From Hyphomicrobiales bacterium (lineage in GTDB: Bacteria > Pseudomonadota > Alphaproteobacteria > Rhizobiales > Xanthobacteraceae): a DNA stretch of 24,267 nucleotides. Position numbers and translations under genes: made by a program. This document shows positions 1 through 6,801 of this stretch, piece by piece. Below the pieces are notes generated by a model that saw only the letters and a program-made list of their open reading frames with translations, had not been told where the DNA came from and made no database searches. Position 1 is the first letter of the stretch. The number at the start of each line of letters is the position of its first letter. Where the stretch lies: the NCBI GenBank assembly GCA_003164375.1, contig PLTE01000362.1, positions 1-24,267 on the forward strand, written 5' to 3'.

Positions 1-100
1 GATAGGCGAAGCCGGGTAACGCCCGTGCAGACCACGTCCCAGGAAGCCTGGCCTGACGCTGAGCCACGGGGATGAAAAACTCCCTGTGGCGAGAACCGCG
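1..100 (+). ncRNA. Possible 3' part of a structured RNA
   Basis: Three stem-loops follow each other directly. The first is 13-25 (CGGG/CCCG). The second is 39-51 (CCAGG/CCTGG). The third is 63-90, a 10-bp stem holding one G-U wobble pair (68 with 85) and an 8-nt loop. A strong terminator follows at 101-200. Wobble-tolerant stems ending in an intrinsic terminator suggest a stable RNA or an mRNA 3' end that starts left of the window. I do not recognise the family. The stretch around 11-24 recalls an RNase P RNA segment, but the bases after it do not fit that RNA. A reading frame open from base 1 to the TGA at 73-75 could instead be the tail of a protein gene. Confidence 0.3.
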
Positions 101-200
101 GTGGAACGCCGACAGACGAGCCCCCTTCGCTAAGGGGGCGCCGCACCCGCAGGTGCGGAGTGGAGTACGCGTCTGTCGGCGTTCCGCTTCCATTTTTTCT
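101..200 (+). terminator. Large intrinsic terminator with two nested hairpins
   Basis: An 18-bp stem pairs 101-118 with 170-187. Sixteen base pairs are perfect and one T-G wobble lies near the outer end. Inside it sit two further perfect hairpins, at 120-139 (C-rich arm, loop CGCT) and 141-158 (CCGCACC, loop CGCA). The outer stem is followed by a T-rich run including six T at 193-198, which is the arrangement of a rightward rho-independent terminator. The branched form is unusual and could also extrude as a cruciform in DNA. Confidence 0.6.
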
Positions 201-615
201 TTCTTATGATTTTGGCGAAACCGGCGTAGCGAACGGCGAAATAGAGGCACCACCCCTCGCTTTCCTTTTGCTCCGAGGTTTCGCGCTGAACGTGACGGGG
301 GTTTTTTCAGTTCGCGCGCGAAAAGCGTGGCGCGAGGACGGGGGCACTTATCCGCCCTCGCGATAGCGAGGGAGGGGGACCATCCGTAGCGCGCAGCGCG
401 AAGGATGGTGGAGGGGGCGCGGGATTTCAGGGAAGTGAGACGATGCAAGGGGAGACGGGCGGTGACGCTTTCATTTCCTTGCGACGGCAACGATGCCGTG
501 AGTCAGTCGCCCCTCCCACCGCACTTCGTGCGGTCCCCCCTCCCCGCTATCGCGGGGCGGGAAGCCCGCGCATCGCAATAATGATGGCCAGTCCCTTTCG
601 CAGAAGGAGACACAG
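201..615. repeat. Non-coding stretch with short GC-rich palindromes
   Basis: I see no convincing gene here. Four perfect short hairpins are visible: 355-372 (CCCTCGC, loop GATA), 379-409 (ACCATCC pairing with GGATGGT), 518-534 (ACCGCAC, loop TTC) and 542-557 (CCCCGC, loop TATC). The hairpins at 355 and 542 share the core GCGATAGC, read on opposite strands. Such elements resemble the REP-like palindromes common between genes in this bacterial group, but whether they are repeated elsewhere cannot be seen from one window. A short open frame at 160-366 has no ribosome binding site and begins inside the terminator stem, so it is not called. Confidence 0.5.
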
Positions 616-963
616 ATGCTGGACGTACGCGAGCGTAGACGGCTGGAGGCCCTCGCCAAAGAGAAGCTCAAGCCGAAACTTACACCTGAGCAATACGAAG
701 CGCGCTTTGCCGCCGAGAAGGCGCGCCAGCTCGGCCGCTATTGCGAAGCCTTTCGCTTGTGGCTGAGCTGTCGGTTCGGGACGTGCCACAGGCAAAGGCG
801 CTGCAGCGACGATCGCCGGGCATGCCTCAAACGCGCGCTCGATCGCGTGCCGCGCGAGGTGCAGTGGCAGACCCGCCAGGACATCCTCAAGGCGACGCCG
901 GCCAATATCGGCGCCCCCGAACGCGCGGCGCGGCAGCTGATGCCGCGGGATTTTTATGTGTAG
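616..963 (+). CDS. Small Cys-rich hypothetical protein, 115 aa
   Basis: I do not recognise a characterised family. The start is supported by an AGGAGA ribosome binding site at 605-610, ahead of ATG at 616. The N-terminal 40 residues are highly charged and helical. Five cysteines follow at 43, 52, 57, 63 and 70, mixed with arginines, in a pattern seen in small uncharacterised rhizobial proteins. This spacing could bind a metal, but no standard zinc finger is evident. There is no signal peptide and no membrane segment, so it should be cytoplasmic. It converges with the nitroreductase gene, with 15 bp between the stops, and has no obvious functional partner. Confidence 0.7.
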   Translation: MLDVRERRRLEALAKEKLKPKLTPEQYEARFAAEKARQLGRYCEAFRLWLSCRFGTCHRQRRCSDDRRACLKRALDRVPREVQWQTRQDILKATPANIGAPERAARQLMPRDFYV

Positions 964-978
964 CGGGGTGGCGAAAAA

Positions 979-1656
979 TCACTCGAACCCCAAAAACGTG
1001 CAGAACTCGCCAAGCTCCGCGCGCGGCGAGCGGAAGCTGTTGGCAGGGTGCATATGATCGCCGTAGCCGAGCGCGACCGCGCAGAACAGCATCTGCTCGG
1101 GCGGCACGTTCACAAATGGGCCGACGATGCGGTGCATGCGCGCCCAGGACTCCTGCGGGCAAGTGTCGAGGCCGTGGCCGCGGGCGAGAAACATCAGCGC
1201 ATGGAGATAGCCGCCGAGATCCGCCCATTGGCCGGGGCCGAGGTTGCGGTCGATCGTAACAAACAGCGCCACCGGCGCGTTGAAGAATTCGAAATTGCGC
1301 TTGTACTGTTCGAGCCGGCCGGCGGCGTCGCCGCGGTCGATGCCGAGCGCGCCGTAGAGCTGCACGCCATGCTCCTCGCGGCGGGTTTTATACGGCTCCC
1401 ACATCGTCTTCGGATAGATCGGATATTCGGCGTCGTCGTGGCGCGGATCGTGGCCGGCGATGGCTTCGCCAACCTGCCGCTTGAGCGCGGCCAGCGGAGC
1501 GCCGGTGAGCGCATAAACCCGCCAGGGCTGCAGATTGCCGCCGGACGCAGCCCGCGCCGCGCGCGCGATCAGGTCCCGCACCAGCGCGGGATCGACCGGT
1601 CTATCGAGAAACCAGCGGCAGGAGATGCGGGAATCGACGGCTTGGAAAACATCCAT
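979..1656 (-). CDS. Nitroreductase family protein (FMN-dependent oxidoreductase), 225 aa
   Basis: The protein has the length and layout of a single-domain nitroreductase, a cytoplasmic FMN enzyme that reduces nitroaromatics, quinones or related acceptors with NAD(P)H and normally acts as a dimer. The N-terminal segment with RISCRWF near residues 10-16 corresponds to the usual FMN phosphate-binding RRSxRxF element. The AASGGNLQPWRVY segment at about 36-48 is the conserved S-x-x-N-x-Q-P-W flavin contact. ALGYGD near the C-terminus matches the conserved glycine-tyrosine element. The gene follows the nitrilase on the same strand after a gap of 48 bp, so the two are probably co-transcribed. The substrate cannot be deduced. 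The start at 1656 has only a weak ribosome binding site. Confidence 0.9.
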   Translation of the reverse strand: MDVFQAVDSRISCRWFLDRPVDPALVRDLIARAARAASGGNLQPWRVYALTGAPLAALKRQVGEAIAGHDPRHDDAEYPIYPKTMWEPYKTRREEHGVQLYGALGIDRGDAAGRLEQYKRNFEFFNAPVALFVTIDRNLGPGQWADLGGYLHALMFLARGHGLDTCPQESWARMHRIVGPFVNVPPEQMLFCAVALGYGDHMHPANSFRSPRAELGEFCTFLGFE

Positions 1657-1704
1657 GGTCGGGGGTCTCTGGTGCGCGACGACAAGCGCTTTTGCGACTT
1701 AAGC

Positions 1705-2772
1705 TTATTCGTCATCGACCGGCGCTGGCGGGCCGCCTATTCGCGGTGCCGGCGGCGCAAGCGGCTCTGCCGCGGCCACGCCCGGCAGCGCTTCCGGATC
1801 GGCGCCGTGCACGCGGTAGAGCTGCGGCGGCGCCGCGCGGTTGATGTGCAATTGAAAAATATCGGGCCGATTATAGTGCCCGGCAAAATCGTGGCGCAGC
1901 TTCATCAGAATGCCGAGCTCCAAGTCGCAATCGGCATAGATAATGCCCTCCTCGGCGCCCATCGGACCGGCGATGATGCGCGCATTGGGCGCGACGATCA
2001 TGCTGCCGCCGCAGCAATCCGGATTGCGCAGGAACTGCTCGGCGGTCGGGTCCGGCTCCAGCATCGCGATCATGTGTTCGTCGACGGTGCCGCAGGCCGA
2101 GATCACGAAGGCCTTGCTCATTTGCGCGAAGGCTTGCGAATCCACCGCCACCCGATTGCGCAGCGGATCGCCGCTGGTCGGAAAGTGATTGGGCCAGCTC
2201 ATGACATGGATGCGGGTGGCCTCCGCGGTCAGCGCGAACACCGCGAGCGGATTGGAGTTCTCGCCGCAAATCAGGCCGCTGATCGGCCCGAACGAGGTTT
2301 GAAAGGCGCCGAAAGTGTCGCCATAGCCGCCGGTATGCACCAGCCGCTCACCCACCGTCGGCATGATCTTCTGATGCTTGCCGATCAGCGCACCGTCCGG
2401 CCCAATATAGAGCTGGGTGTTGAACAAGGTGCCGATGGTGTTGGGGATTTTTTCGCACAGGCCGATGACCACATAGGCGCCGGCGTCGCGCGCAGCAGCG
2501 CACAGCGCCGCGGTTTCCGCGCCCGGTATTTCGACCGCGTTCTTGAACAATTCGACGGAGAGCCGGTTAGCGATCGCGCCTGTGGCGACGTGATGGTGAT
2601 ACCAAACCGGATGTGCCGGAATAAATCCTTCGGGGAAGCCGATGACGCGGGCGCCGTTGCGGCCGGCTTCGCGAATGAGCCGGCACGCCTTGTCGACCGA
2701 ACCGGTACGGTCGAGAAACACCGACGCGGCCTGCACCGCCGCCACCTTGATGGTCTCGTATGTGTCACCCAT
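1705..2772 (-). CDS. Nitrilase (carbon-nitrogen hydrolase superfamily), 355 aa
   Basis: This enzyme should hydrolyse an organic nitrile to the carboxylic acid plus ammonia in the cytoplasm. The Glu-Lys-Cys triad is visible: Glu48 in FPEGF, Lys135 in KHQKIMPT and Cys169 in GLICGENSNPLA. Family members usually read Cys-Trp-Glu beside the nucleophile, while this one reads Cys-Gly-Glu. MSWPNHFP further on is also typical of nitrilases. The start chosen is ATG at 2772 with GAGGTG just upstream. The frame is open to 2937, but that N-terminus has no family similarity. The C-terminal tail of about 30 residues is Pro- and Ala-rich. The gene diverges from an MFS transporter and leads a likely operon with the nitroreductase. 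Confidence 0.93.
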   Translation of the reverse strand: MGDTYETIKVAAVQAASVFLDRTGSVDKACRLIREAGRNGARVIGFPEGFIPAHPVWYHHHVATGAIANRLSVELFKNAVEIPGAETAALCAAARDAGAYVVIGLCEKIPNTIGTLFNTQLYIGPDGALIGKHQKIMPTVGERLVHTGGYGDTFGAFQTSFGPISGLICGENSNPLAVFALTAEATRIHVMSWPNHFPTSGDPLRNRVAVDSQAFAQMSKAFVISACGTVDEHMIAMLEPDPTAEQFLRNPDCCGGSMIVAPNARIIAGPMGAEEGIIYADCDLELGILMKLRHDFAGHYNRPDIFQLHINRAAPPQLYRVHGADPEALPGVAAAEPLAPPAPRIGGPPAPVDDE

Positions 2773-3017
2773 CGGCACCTCACTTTTCGGCTGCTTCGGG
2801 CGCACTTCGCGGCGCCCGGAGGCCCATGTTATTAGCCATGATGTTATTAGCCATGATCGTCGATGGCGCGCGGTCGCACGCCGCTTGCGGTTTTGCACGT
2901 TAGCAAGGCGCAGGCGTAACGTAGCGGCCAAGCGCAAAGGTGACGCCGGCTGGCGCCGACGCCGTAAAAGACTTCATAGCCGGCAACGCCGGGGCAAAGG
3001 AAGAGGGGGACCAAGCG
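2773..3017. promoter_or_regulatory. Divergent promoter region between nitrilase and MFS transporter
   Basis: These 245 bp separate two divergent genes and must hold both promoters unless transcription enters from outside. No clear sigma70 or sigma54 hexamers, and no operator palindrome, could be assigned by eye. The tandem 15-bp repeat at 2828-2857 is the only conspicuous structure. Confidence 0.4.
2780..2854 (-). other. Possible 24-codon leader ORF ahead of the nitrilase, with a tandem duplication
   Basis: A short ORF begins MANNIMANNMGLRA and ends with TGA seven bases before the nitrilase ATG. Its first codons come from a perfect tandem copy of a 15-bp unit (2828-2842 and 2843-2857). The stop lies next to the nitrilase ribosome binding site, which would allow coupled translation. 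The ORF has no clear ribosome binding site of its own, so it may be only a by-product of the duplication. Confidence 0.2.
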
Positions 3018-4403
3018 ATGGGGACTGAACCGACGATCACGGTGGCGGCGCGGCTCGACCGGCTGCCGCCGTCGCGCCACATCCGCAAGCTGGTCACGCT
3101 GTTGTCGCTCGGCGGCTGGTTCGAATTCTACGACCTGTTCTTCACCGCCTATGTGGCGGTCGGCCTGTTCAAAGCCGGCCTGTTCACGCCGACCACAACC
3201 GGCCTGTTCGACTTGCAGGGGTTCGCAAGCTTCGTCGCTTCCCTCTTCCTCGGCCTGTTCATCGGCACGCTCGCCTTCAGTTGGCTGTCCGATCGCTTTG
3301 GCCGCCGCTCCATCTTCACCTTCGCGCTGTTGTGGTACTCGGTCGGCGCGCTGGTCATGGCGTTTCAGAACACCCCGCAAAGCATCGATCTGTGGCGTCT
3401 GATCGCCAGCATCGGGCTCGGCGTCGAACTTGTGAATATCGACACTTACGTCTCCGAGCTGGTGCCCAAGGAGCAGCGCGGTCCGGCTTTCGCCTATAAC
3501 CAGTTCGTCATGTTCACCGCGGTGCCGGTGGTCGCGTTTTTGTCCTGGCAGCTGGTGCCGCTGACGCTGTTCGGCCTCGACGGCTGGCGCATCGTCGTCA
3601 TCATCGGTTCGATCGGCGCCTTCGTGATCTGGTGGATCCGCCGCCGTCTGCCGGAATCGCCGCGCTGGCTCGAGCAGCACGGCCACATTGCCGAGGCCGA
3701 GCGCGTCGTCGCCGAGATGGAGCGACAAATCCGCGCCGAAACCGGCGCCGCGCTGCCGCCGCCGGTGGCGCTGGAGGGCGAAGCCGAGCGCAAAGCCGGC
3801 CGCTTTTCGGAAATCTGGAGCGAAACCTATCGCGGCCGCACCATCATGCTGGTGATCTATAATCTGTTCCAGACGGTCGGCTATTACGGCTTTTCGAGCT
3901 GGGTGCCGGCGCTATTGATCTCGCAGGGCGTCGGCGTGACCAAATCGCTTGCTTATACTTTCGTGATCGCGCTGGCGGCGCCGGTCGGCCCGCTGGTCGG
4001 CGTCTATTTCGCCGACCACGTCGAACGCAAGTGGCAGATCGTCGGGTCGGCGATCGGCATCGCCGCGTTCGGCTTGTTGTTCGCGCAGCAGACCGAGGCA
4101 TTCGGCGTCATCGCCTGCGGCGTGTTGATCACGCTGTGCAATAACTGGCTGTCGTTTTCGTTCCACGCCTATCAGGCGGAGCTTTATCCGACCCGCATCC
4201 GCGCCCAGGCGGTGGGCTTCGTCTATTCCTGGAGCCGGTTCTCCGCGATCTTCTCCGGCTTCATCATCGCCTTCTGCCTCGGCCGCTACGGCACCACCGG
4301 CGTATTCGGCTTCATCGCCGGCGCCATGCTGGTCGTGGTCATCGTCATCGGGGTGTTCGGGCCGGCCGTGACCAGGCGACGGCTCGAAGCCATCGCCGGC
4401 TGA
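3018..4403 (+). CDS. MFS transporter, metabolite:H+ symporter type, 461 aa
   Basis: This is an integral inner-membrane carrier of the major facilitator superfamily with about 12 hydrophobic segments. The first helix carries the FEFYDLFF acidic element common in metabolite:proton symporters. The loop between helices 2 and 3 has the signature DRFGRR. PESPRWL in the central loop and ELYPTRIRAQAVG in the second half are typical of the sugar and metabolite transporter branch. ATG at 3018 follows a purine-rich GGAAGAGGGGGA site, so it is preferred over the in-frame ATG at 2940. It is divergent from the nitrilase-nitroreductase pair and may import their substrate or a product such as a carboxylate. 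That is an inference from position only. Confidence 0.92.
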   Translation: MGTEPTITVAARLDRLPPSRHIRKLVTLLSLGGWFEFYDLFFTAYVAVGLFKAGLFTPTTTGLFDLQGFASFVASLFLGLFIGTLAFSWLSDRFGRRSIFTFALLWYSVGALVMAFQNTPQSIDLWRLIASIGLGVELVNIDTYVSELVPKEQRGPAFAYNQFVMFTAVPVVAFLSWQLVPLTLFGLDGWRIVVIIGSIGAFVIWWIRRRLPESPRWLEQHGHIAEAERVVAEMERQIRAETGAALPPPVALEGEAERKAGRFSEIWSETYRGRTIMLVIYNLFQTVGYYGFSSWVPALLISQGVGVTKSLAYTFVIALAAPVGPLVGVYFADHVERKWQIVGSAIGIAAFGLLFAQQTEAFGVIACGVLITLCNNWLSFSFHAYQAELYPTRIRAQAVGFVYSWSRFSAIFSGFIIAFCLGRYGTTGVFGFIAGAMLVVVIVIGVFGPAVTRRRLEAIAG

Positions 4404-4436
4404 GGCGCGAAATTGAAGCGCAACCCGAGACGCAAA

Positions 4437-5198
4437 CTATTTGATCGCGGCCATGCGCTGCAGTTCGCGACGGTCGGCGATTTTCACCATACCGTGGCCG
4501 ACGTCGCAGATGCTGTGCTTGCGCAGAGAGCTCAACACCCGGCAGGTGTGCACGGGCGTCAGTCCGGTGAAATCGGCGATCTGTTGCTGACTCATCGGAA
4601 ACGGGAATTCGTCGTTATGGACTTCGCCGCGTTCTTCGAATCGCGTCAGGACGTGAACGATCAGCGCGGCAATCCGCTCCTGCGCGGCGCGCTGGTCGAG
4701 ATCGACCAGCCGCTTGTCGGCGTCGCGTTGCTCGGCCGCCGTCAGGCGCAGCCAGATATCGAACAGTGCGGGATTGTCCCGCATCCGGGCCCTGACTTCG
4801 GCGAACGGCAGAAAGCAGGAGCGGACGTCGGTCACCGCTTGGATGGAAAACGAGAACTGGCGTTCGAGCAGTCCCGTCGGACTGACCAGATCGCCGGGCA
4901 GCACCACGGAGAGAACTTGCCGCTTGCCGTTCGGCAGTTGGACGAAACGGACCGCCCAGCCTTCGCAGACCACCAGCACGCCCTCGCTAGGCTCGCCGGC
5001 ACGGTAGATGTTGCGGCGCGCGGCGGTCGAGCGGTGCTTGGCGCGCACTGCCGCGAATTCGCCGTCGAACAGCGCGCCGCAGAAGTTGGCGGTGCGCAGG
5101 TGACAGGTGTCGCAGCGCGAGCGCGGCAATGCCGGCGCGATGCTGGAGGTATCTACGTAGGCCGAGAGGGGTTCAAGAGTGTTGAGCAGCATGACCAT
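4437..5198 (-). CDS. Crp/Fnr-family transcriptional regulator, FNR-like with four cysteines, 253 aa
   Basis: The protein has an N-terminal Cys cluster, a cyclic-nucleotide-binding-type beta barrel (about 55-150), a dimer helix and a winged helix-turn-helix (about 200-245). Cys29, Cys32 and Cys40 (C-x2-C-x7-C), together with Cys128 in the barrel, match the placement of the four ligands of the oxygen-sensing [4Fe-4S] cluster in FNR and FnrN proteins. The recognition helix reads TPVHTCRVLSSLR. Against E. coli FNR the arginine is kept (Arg220), but the glutamate and serine of the E-x2-S-R motif are replaced (Val, Cys). DNA specificity may therefore differ. It converges with the MFS gene. The start at 5198 lacks a strong ribosome binding site, and ATG at 5192 is an alternative. 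Confidence 0.9.
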   Translation of the reverse strand: MVMLLNTLEPLSAYVDTSSIAPALPRSRCDTCHLRTANFCGALFDGEFAAVRAKHRSTAARRNIYRAGEPSEGVLVVCEGWAVRFVQLPNGKRQVLSVVLPGDLVSPTGLLERQFSFSIQAVTDVRSCFLPFAEVRARMRDNPALFDIWLRLTAAEQRDADKRLVDLDQRAAQERIAALIVHVLTRFEERGEVHNDEFPFPMSQQQIADFTGLTPVHTCRVLSSLRKHSICDVGHGMVKIADRRELQRMAAIK

Positions 5199-5642
5199 TT
5201 CTTGGGTTGTATGACCGCGGGGAAGCTTGCAACTGCGAGCGAACGGTCCTGGGCTTGAAATGCGCCAGTTCGATTTGAGGGGAGATTTGACTCAGCACCG
5301 TCGGTTTCTTGCGCTAGTTTCTTGCGCCAGTTTATTGCGCTCGATCATTGCTCCAGGCAGCGTAGATTGCGGCCGTTGTCGATGGCCTAATTTCGATGTC
5401 CGTAGAAGTGCGTATCGGGATTTCGCCGCGGCAACGCCGCGTTCGAACGCCGATGCGGAGCCGAGTACCAGCGGCCAGCCCAATCGAGGAGTTGACCGAG
5501 ATCAAGATCAAAATGGCCGGCCGCAGAGAGGCCGTTAATTCCGGCCGGATTAAACAGCATAGAGTGGCGTCGGCCGGCTCGGCATGGGGCGCGGGCGCCG
5601 CGAATGGGGCGTCAGGATTCTCTCTGGCTTGCAGGATGTGCT
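5199..5642. other. Intergenic region between the fnr-like gene and the chemotaxis locus
   Basis: This stretch of about 440 bp carries no convincing gene. It separates two divergent genes and so probably contains both promoters. The one recognisable site is the FNR/FixK-type palindrome at 5492-5505. Small open frames in it lack ribosome binding sites. Confidence 0.5.
5492..5505. promoter_or_regulatory. FNR/FixK-type box TTGA-N6-TCAA
   Basis: The sequence TTGACCGAGATCAA has perfect TTGA and TCAA half-sites six bases apart, the consensus of FNR and FixK binding sites. It lies 138 bp upstream of the proposed start of the pseudo-receiver gene and 294 bp upstream of the fnr-like gene. A match by chance is expected less than once in 24 kb, so its place in this intergenic region is suggestive but not proof. 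Confidence 0.4.
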
Positions 5643-6242
5643 GTGCTGGCCGCGCGTAATTCGTCGATCAATATTGCCGGCCTATCGTTTCTTCTGGCGG
5701 ATCCCAATCCGCATTCGACTGCCATTATCCACGGCATTCTTCGCGGCTTCGGCGCCAACCGCGTTATCGAGATTCGCAACAACCGTGATGCGATACAGGT
5801 CCTCAACGAGCAGAAGATCGATTTGATGATGGTGGAGCCGAACCTGCCCAAAGGCGGCGGGCTCGCCTTCATCCGCTCGATCCGGCAAGACCCCAACAGT
5901 CCGTGCCGCACGATCCCGATCCTGGTCATCACAGGAGATACCAGGACATCGATGGTCAAAAGCGCGCGCGACTGCGGCGCCAACATGGTCATCGCCAAGC
6001 CGATGTCGCCGTCGAGCCTTTACGAGCGTCTGACCTGGGTCGCTTTCCATCCCCGCAAATTCATCGAGACGGCGACCTATTTCGGTCCCGACCGCCGGTT
6101 CAAGATCGAAGGCTTTCCCAGCGGCAAGGGCCGTCGCGCCGGCGACAATGAAGTCGAGATCAAAGCCGAGGAGGGCCCCACTTTGTCGCAAAACGACATC
6201 GACAGTCTTCTCGCGGAAGCCCGCGTCGGAGGTGCGGCATGA
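5643..6242 (+). CDS. Pseudo-receiver response regulator with a FliM-like C-terminal CheY-binding peptide, 199 aa
   Basis: Residues 12-130 form a CheY-like receiver: FLLADP at strand 1, Thr97 in LVITGD and Lys119 in IAKP are all in place. The phosphoacceptor position is Glu65 (MMVEPNLP) where receivers have Asp, and only one acid of the usual pair near residue 20 remains. It therefore probably cannot be phosphorylated normally and may sit in an active-like state. The C-terminus has a GPDRRF stretch and then LSQNDIDSLLAEAR at 181-194, which closely matches the N-terminal CheY-binding peptide of FliM (LSQxEIDALL). GTG at 5643 has AGGA six bases upstream. ATG at 5604, 13 codons earlier, has no such site. 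The stop overlaps the next start (ATGA). Confidence 0.85.
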   Translation: MLAARNSSINIAGLSFLLADPNPHSTAIIHGILRGFGANRVIEIRNNRDAIQVLNEQKIDLMMVEPNLPKGGGLAFIRSIRQDPNSPCRTIPILVITGDTRTSMVKSARDCGANMVIAKPMSPSSLYERLTWVAFHPRKFIETATYFGPDRRFKIEGFPSGKGRRAGDNEVEIKAEEGPTLSQNDIDSLLAEARVGGAA

Positions 6243-6796
6243 CGACACCGCCTCGTCCCACGCACAAGGAGTTCGATGTCGATCACGAATACGGGCGCCA
6301 AGCGCGAGCGCCAGGTGGGATATCGCGCGACGCAGCGCTGCTGCGCGCCGCGGCCGAGATCGAGCGGGTCAAACCGCAGGTTTCAGACTATATCATGCAG
6401 GAGTGTCACCGGCTGGACGCCGCGCTGCATTCCGCCAATGCGGAAGGACACACCGACGCCTCCTCAGTCGCCGAAGCTTACGCCTCAAGCCAACGCCTGC
6501 GCGACGTCGCGCAGACGGTCGGCTATCCCCTGCTGGCACTTATTGCCACCAACCTTTGCACCATTTTCGAAGCGCTCGAAGCGGCGCAGGTCGATTACCC
6601 CGCGGCGGTCATCGAGTGCCATCACAAAGCGCTACGGTTGGCGCTGAGCCGGCGCTATAGGGACAAAGAGCCGAAAGATTTGCCGGAACTCTCCGCGGGC
6701 CTTTGGCAGATCGCCAAGCTCGCCCAAGCGATGAGAGCGGACGCAAAAACGGACACGCCTGCCGACGCAAAATCCGAGCAGCTGAAAGCGTCCTAA
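6239..6796 (+). CDS. All-helical hypothetical protein of the chemotaxis locus, 185 aa
   Basis: I do not recognise a named family. The ATG overlaps the stop of the preceding pseudo-receiver gene by four bases, so the two are translationally coupled and their products probably act together. Residues 28-150 are predicted by eye to be helical, with a hydrophobic stretch near 94-115 too polar at its ends to be a clear membrane span. The C-terminal 25 residues are polar and rich in Ala, Lys and Asp. The size and helix content would allow a histidine-phosphotransfer-like bundle, and VIECHHKALRLAL at about 124-136 is the only His-bearing helix. It lacks the usual HxLKG context, so this is a weak suggestion. 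It converges with the next gene, with 5 bp between the stops. Confidence 0.75.
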   Translation: MTTPPRPTHKEFDVDHEYGRQARAPGGISRDAALLRAAAEIERVKPQVSDYIMQECHRLDAALHSANAEGHTDASSVAEAYASSQRLRDVAQTVGYPLLALIATNLCTIFEALEAAQVDYPAAVIECHHKALRLALSRRYRDKEPKDLPELSAGLWQIAKLAQAMRADAKTDTPADAKSEQLKAS

Positions 6797-6801
6797 CGCG
6801 A

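Noticed and set aside
11..25. Resemblance to an RNase P RNA segment (GCCGGGTAACGCCC)
   Set aside because: The bases that should follow in RNase P RNA are absent, and the downstream stems do not fit its known layout. A short chance match to a stable hairpin is more likely.
160..366. A 68-codon open frame near the left end
   Set aside because: It starts within the terminator stem region and lacks a ribosome binding site. The stretch is better explained as non-coding, palindrome-rich DNA.
1048..2835. A 595-codon open frame on the plus strand
   Set aside because: It lies antisense to clear nitroreductase and nitrilase genes and runs across the gap between them. The translation is rich in Arg, His and Ala with no family features, as expected of a high-GC shadow frame.
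2847..3728. A 293-codon open frame on the minus strand
   Set aside because: It is antisense to the MFS transporter and is made largely of charged residues and Gln, which is typical of the reverse complement of a membrane protein gene.
4413..5258. A 281-codon open frame on the plus strand
   Set aside because: It is antisense to the FNR-like regulator and has no domain of its own.
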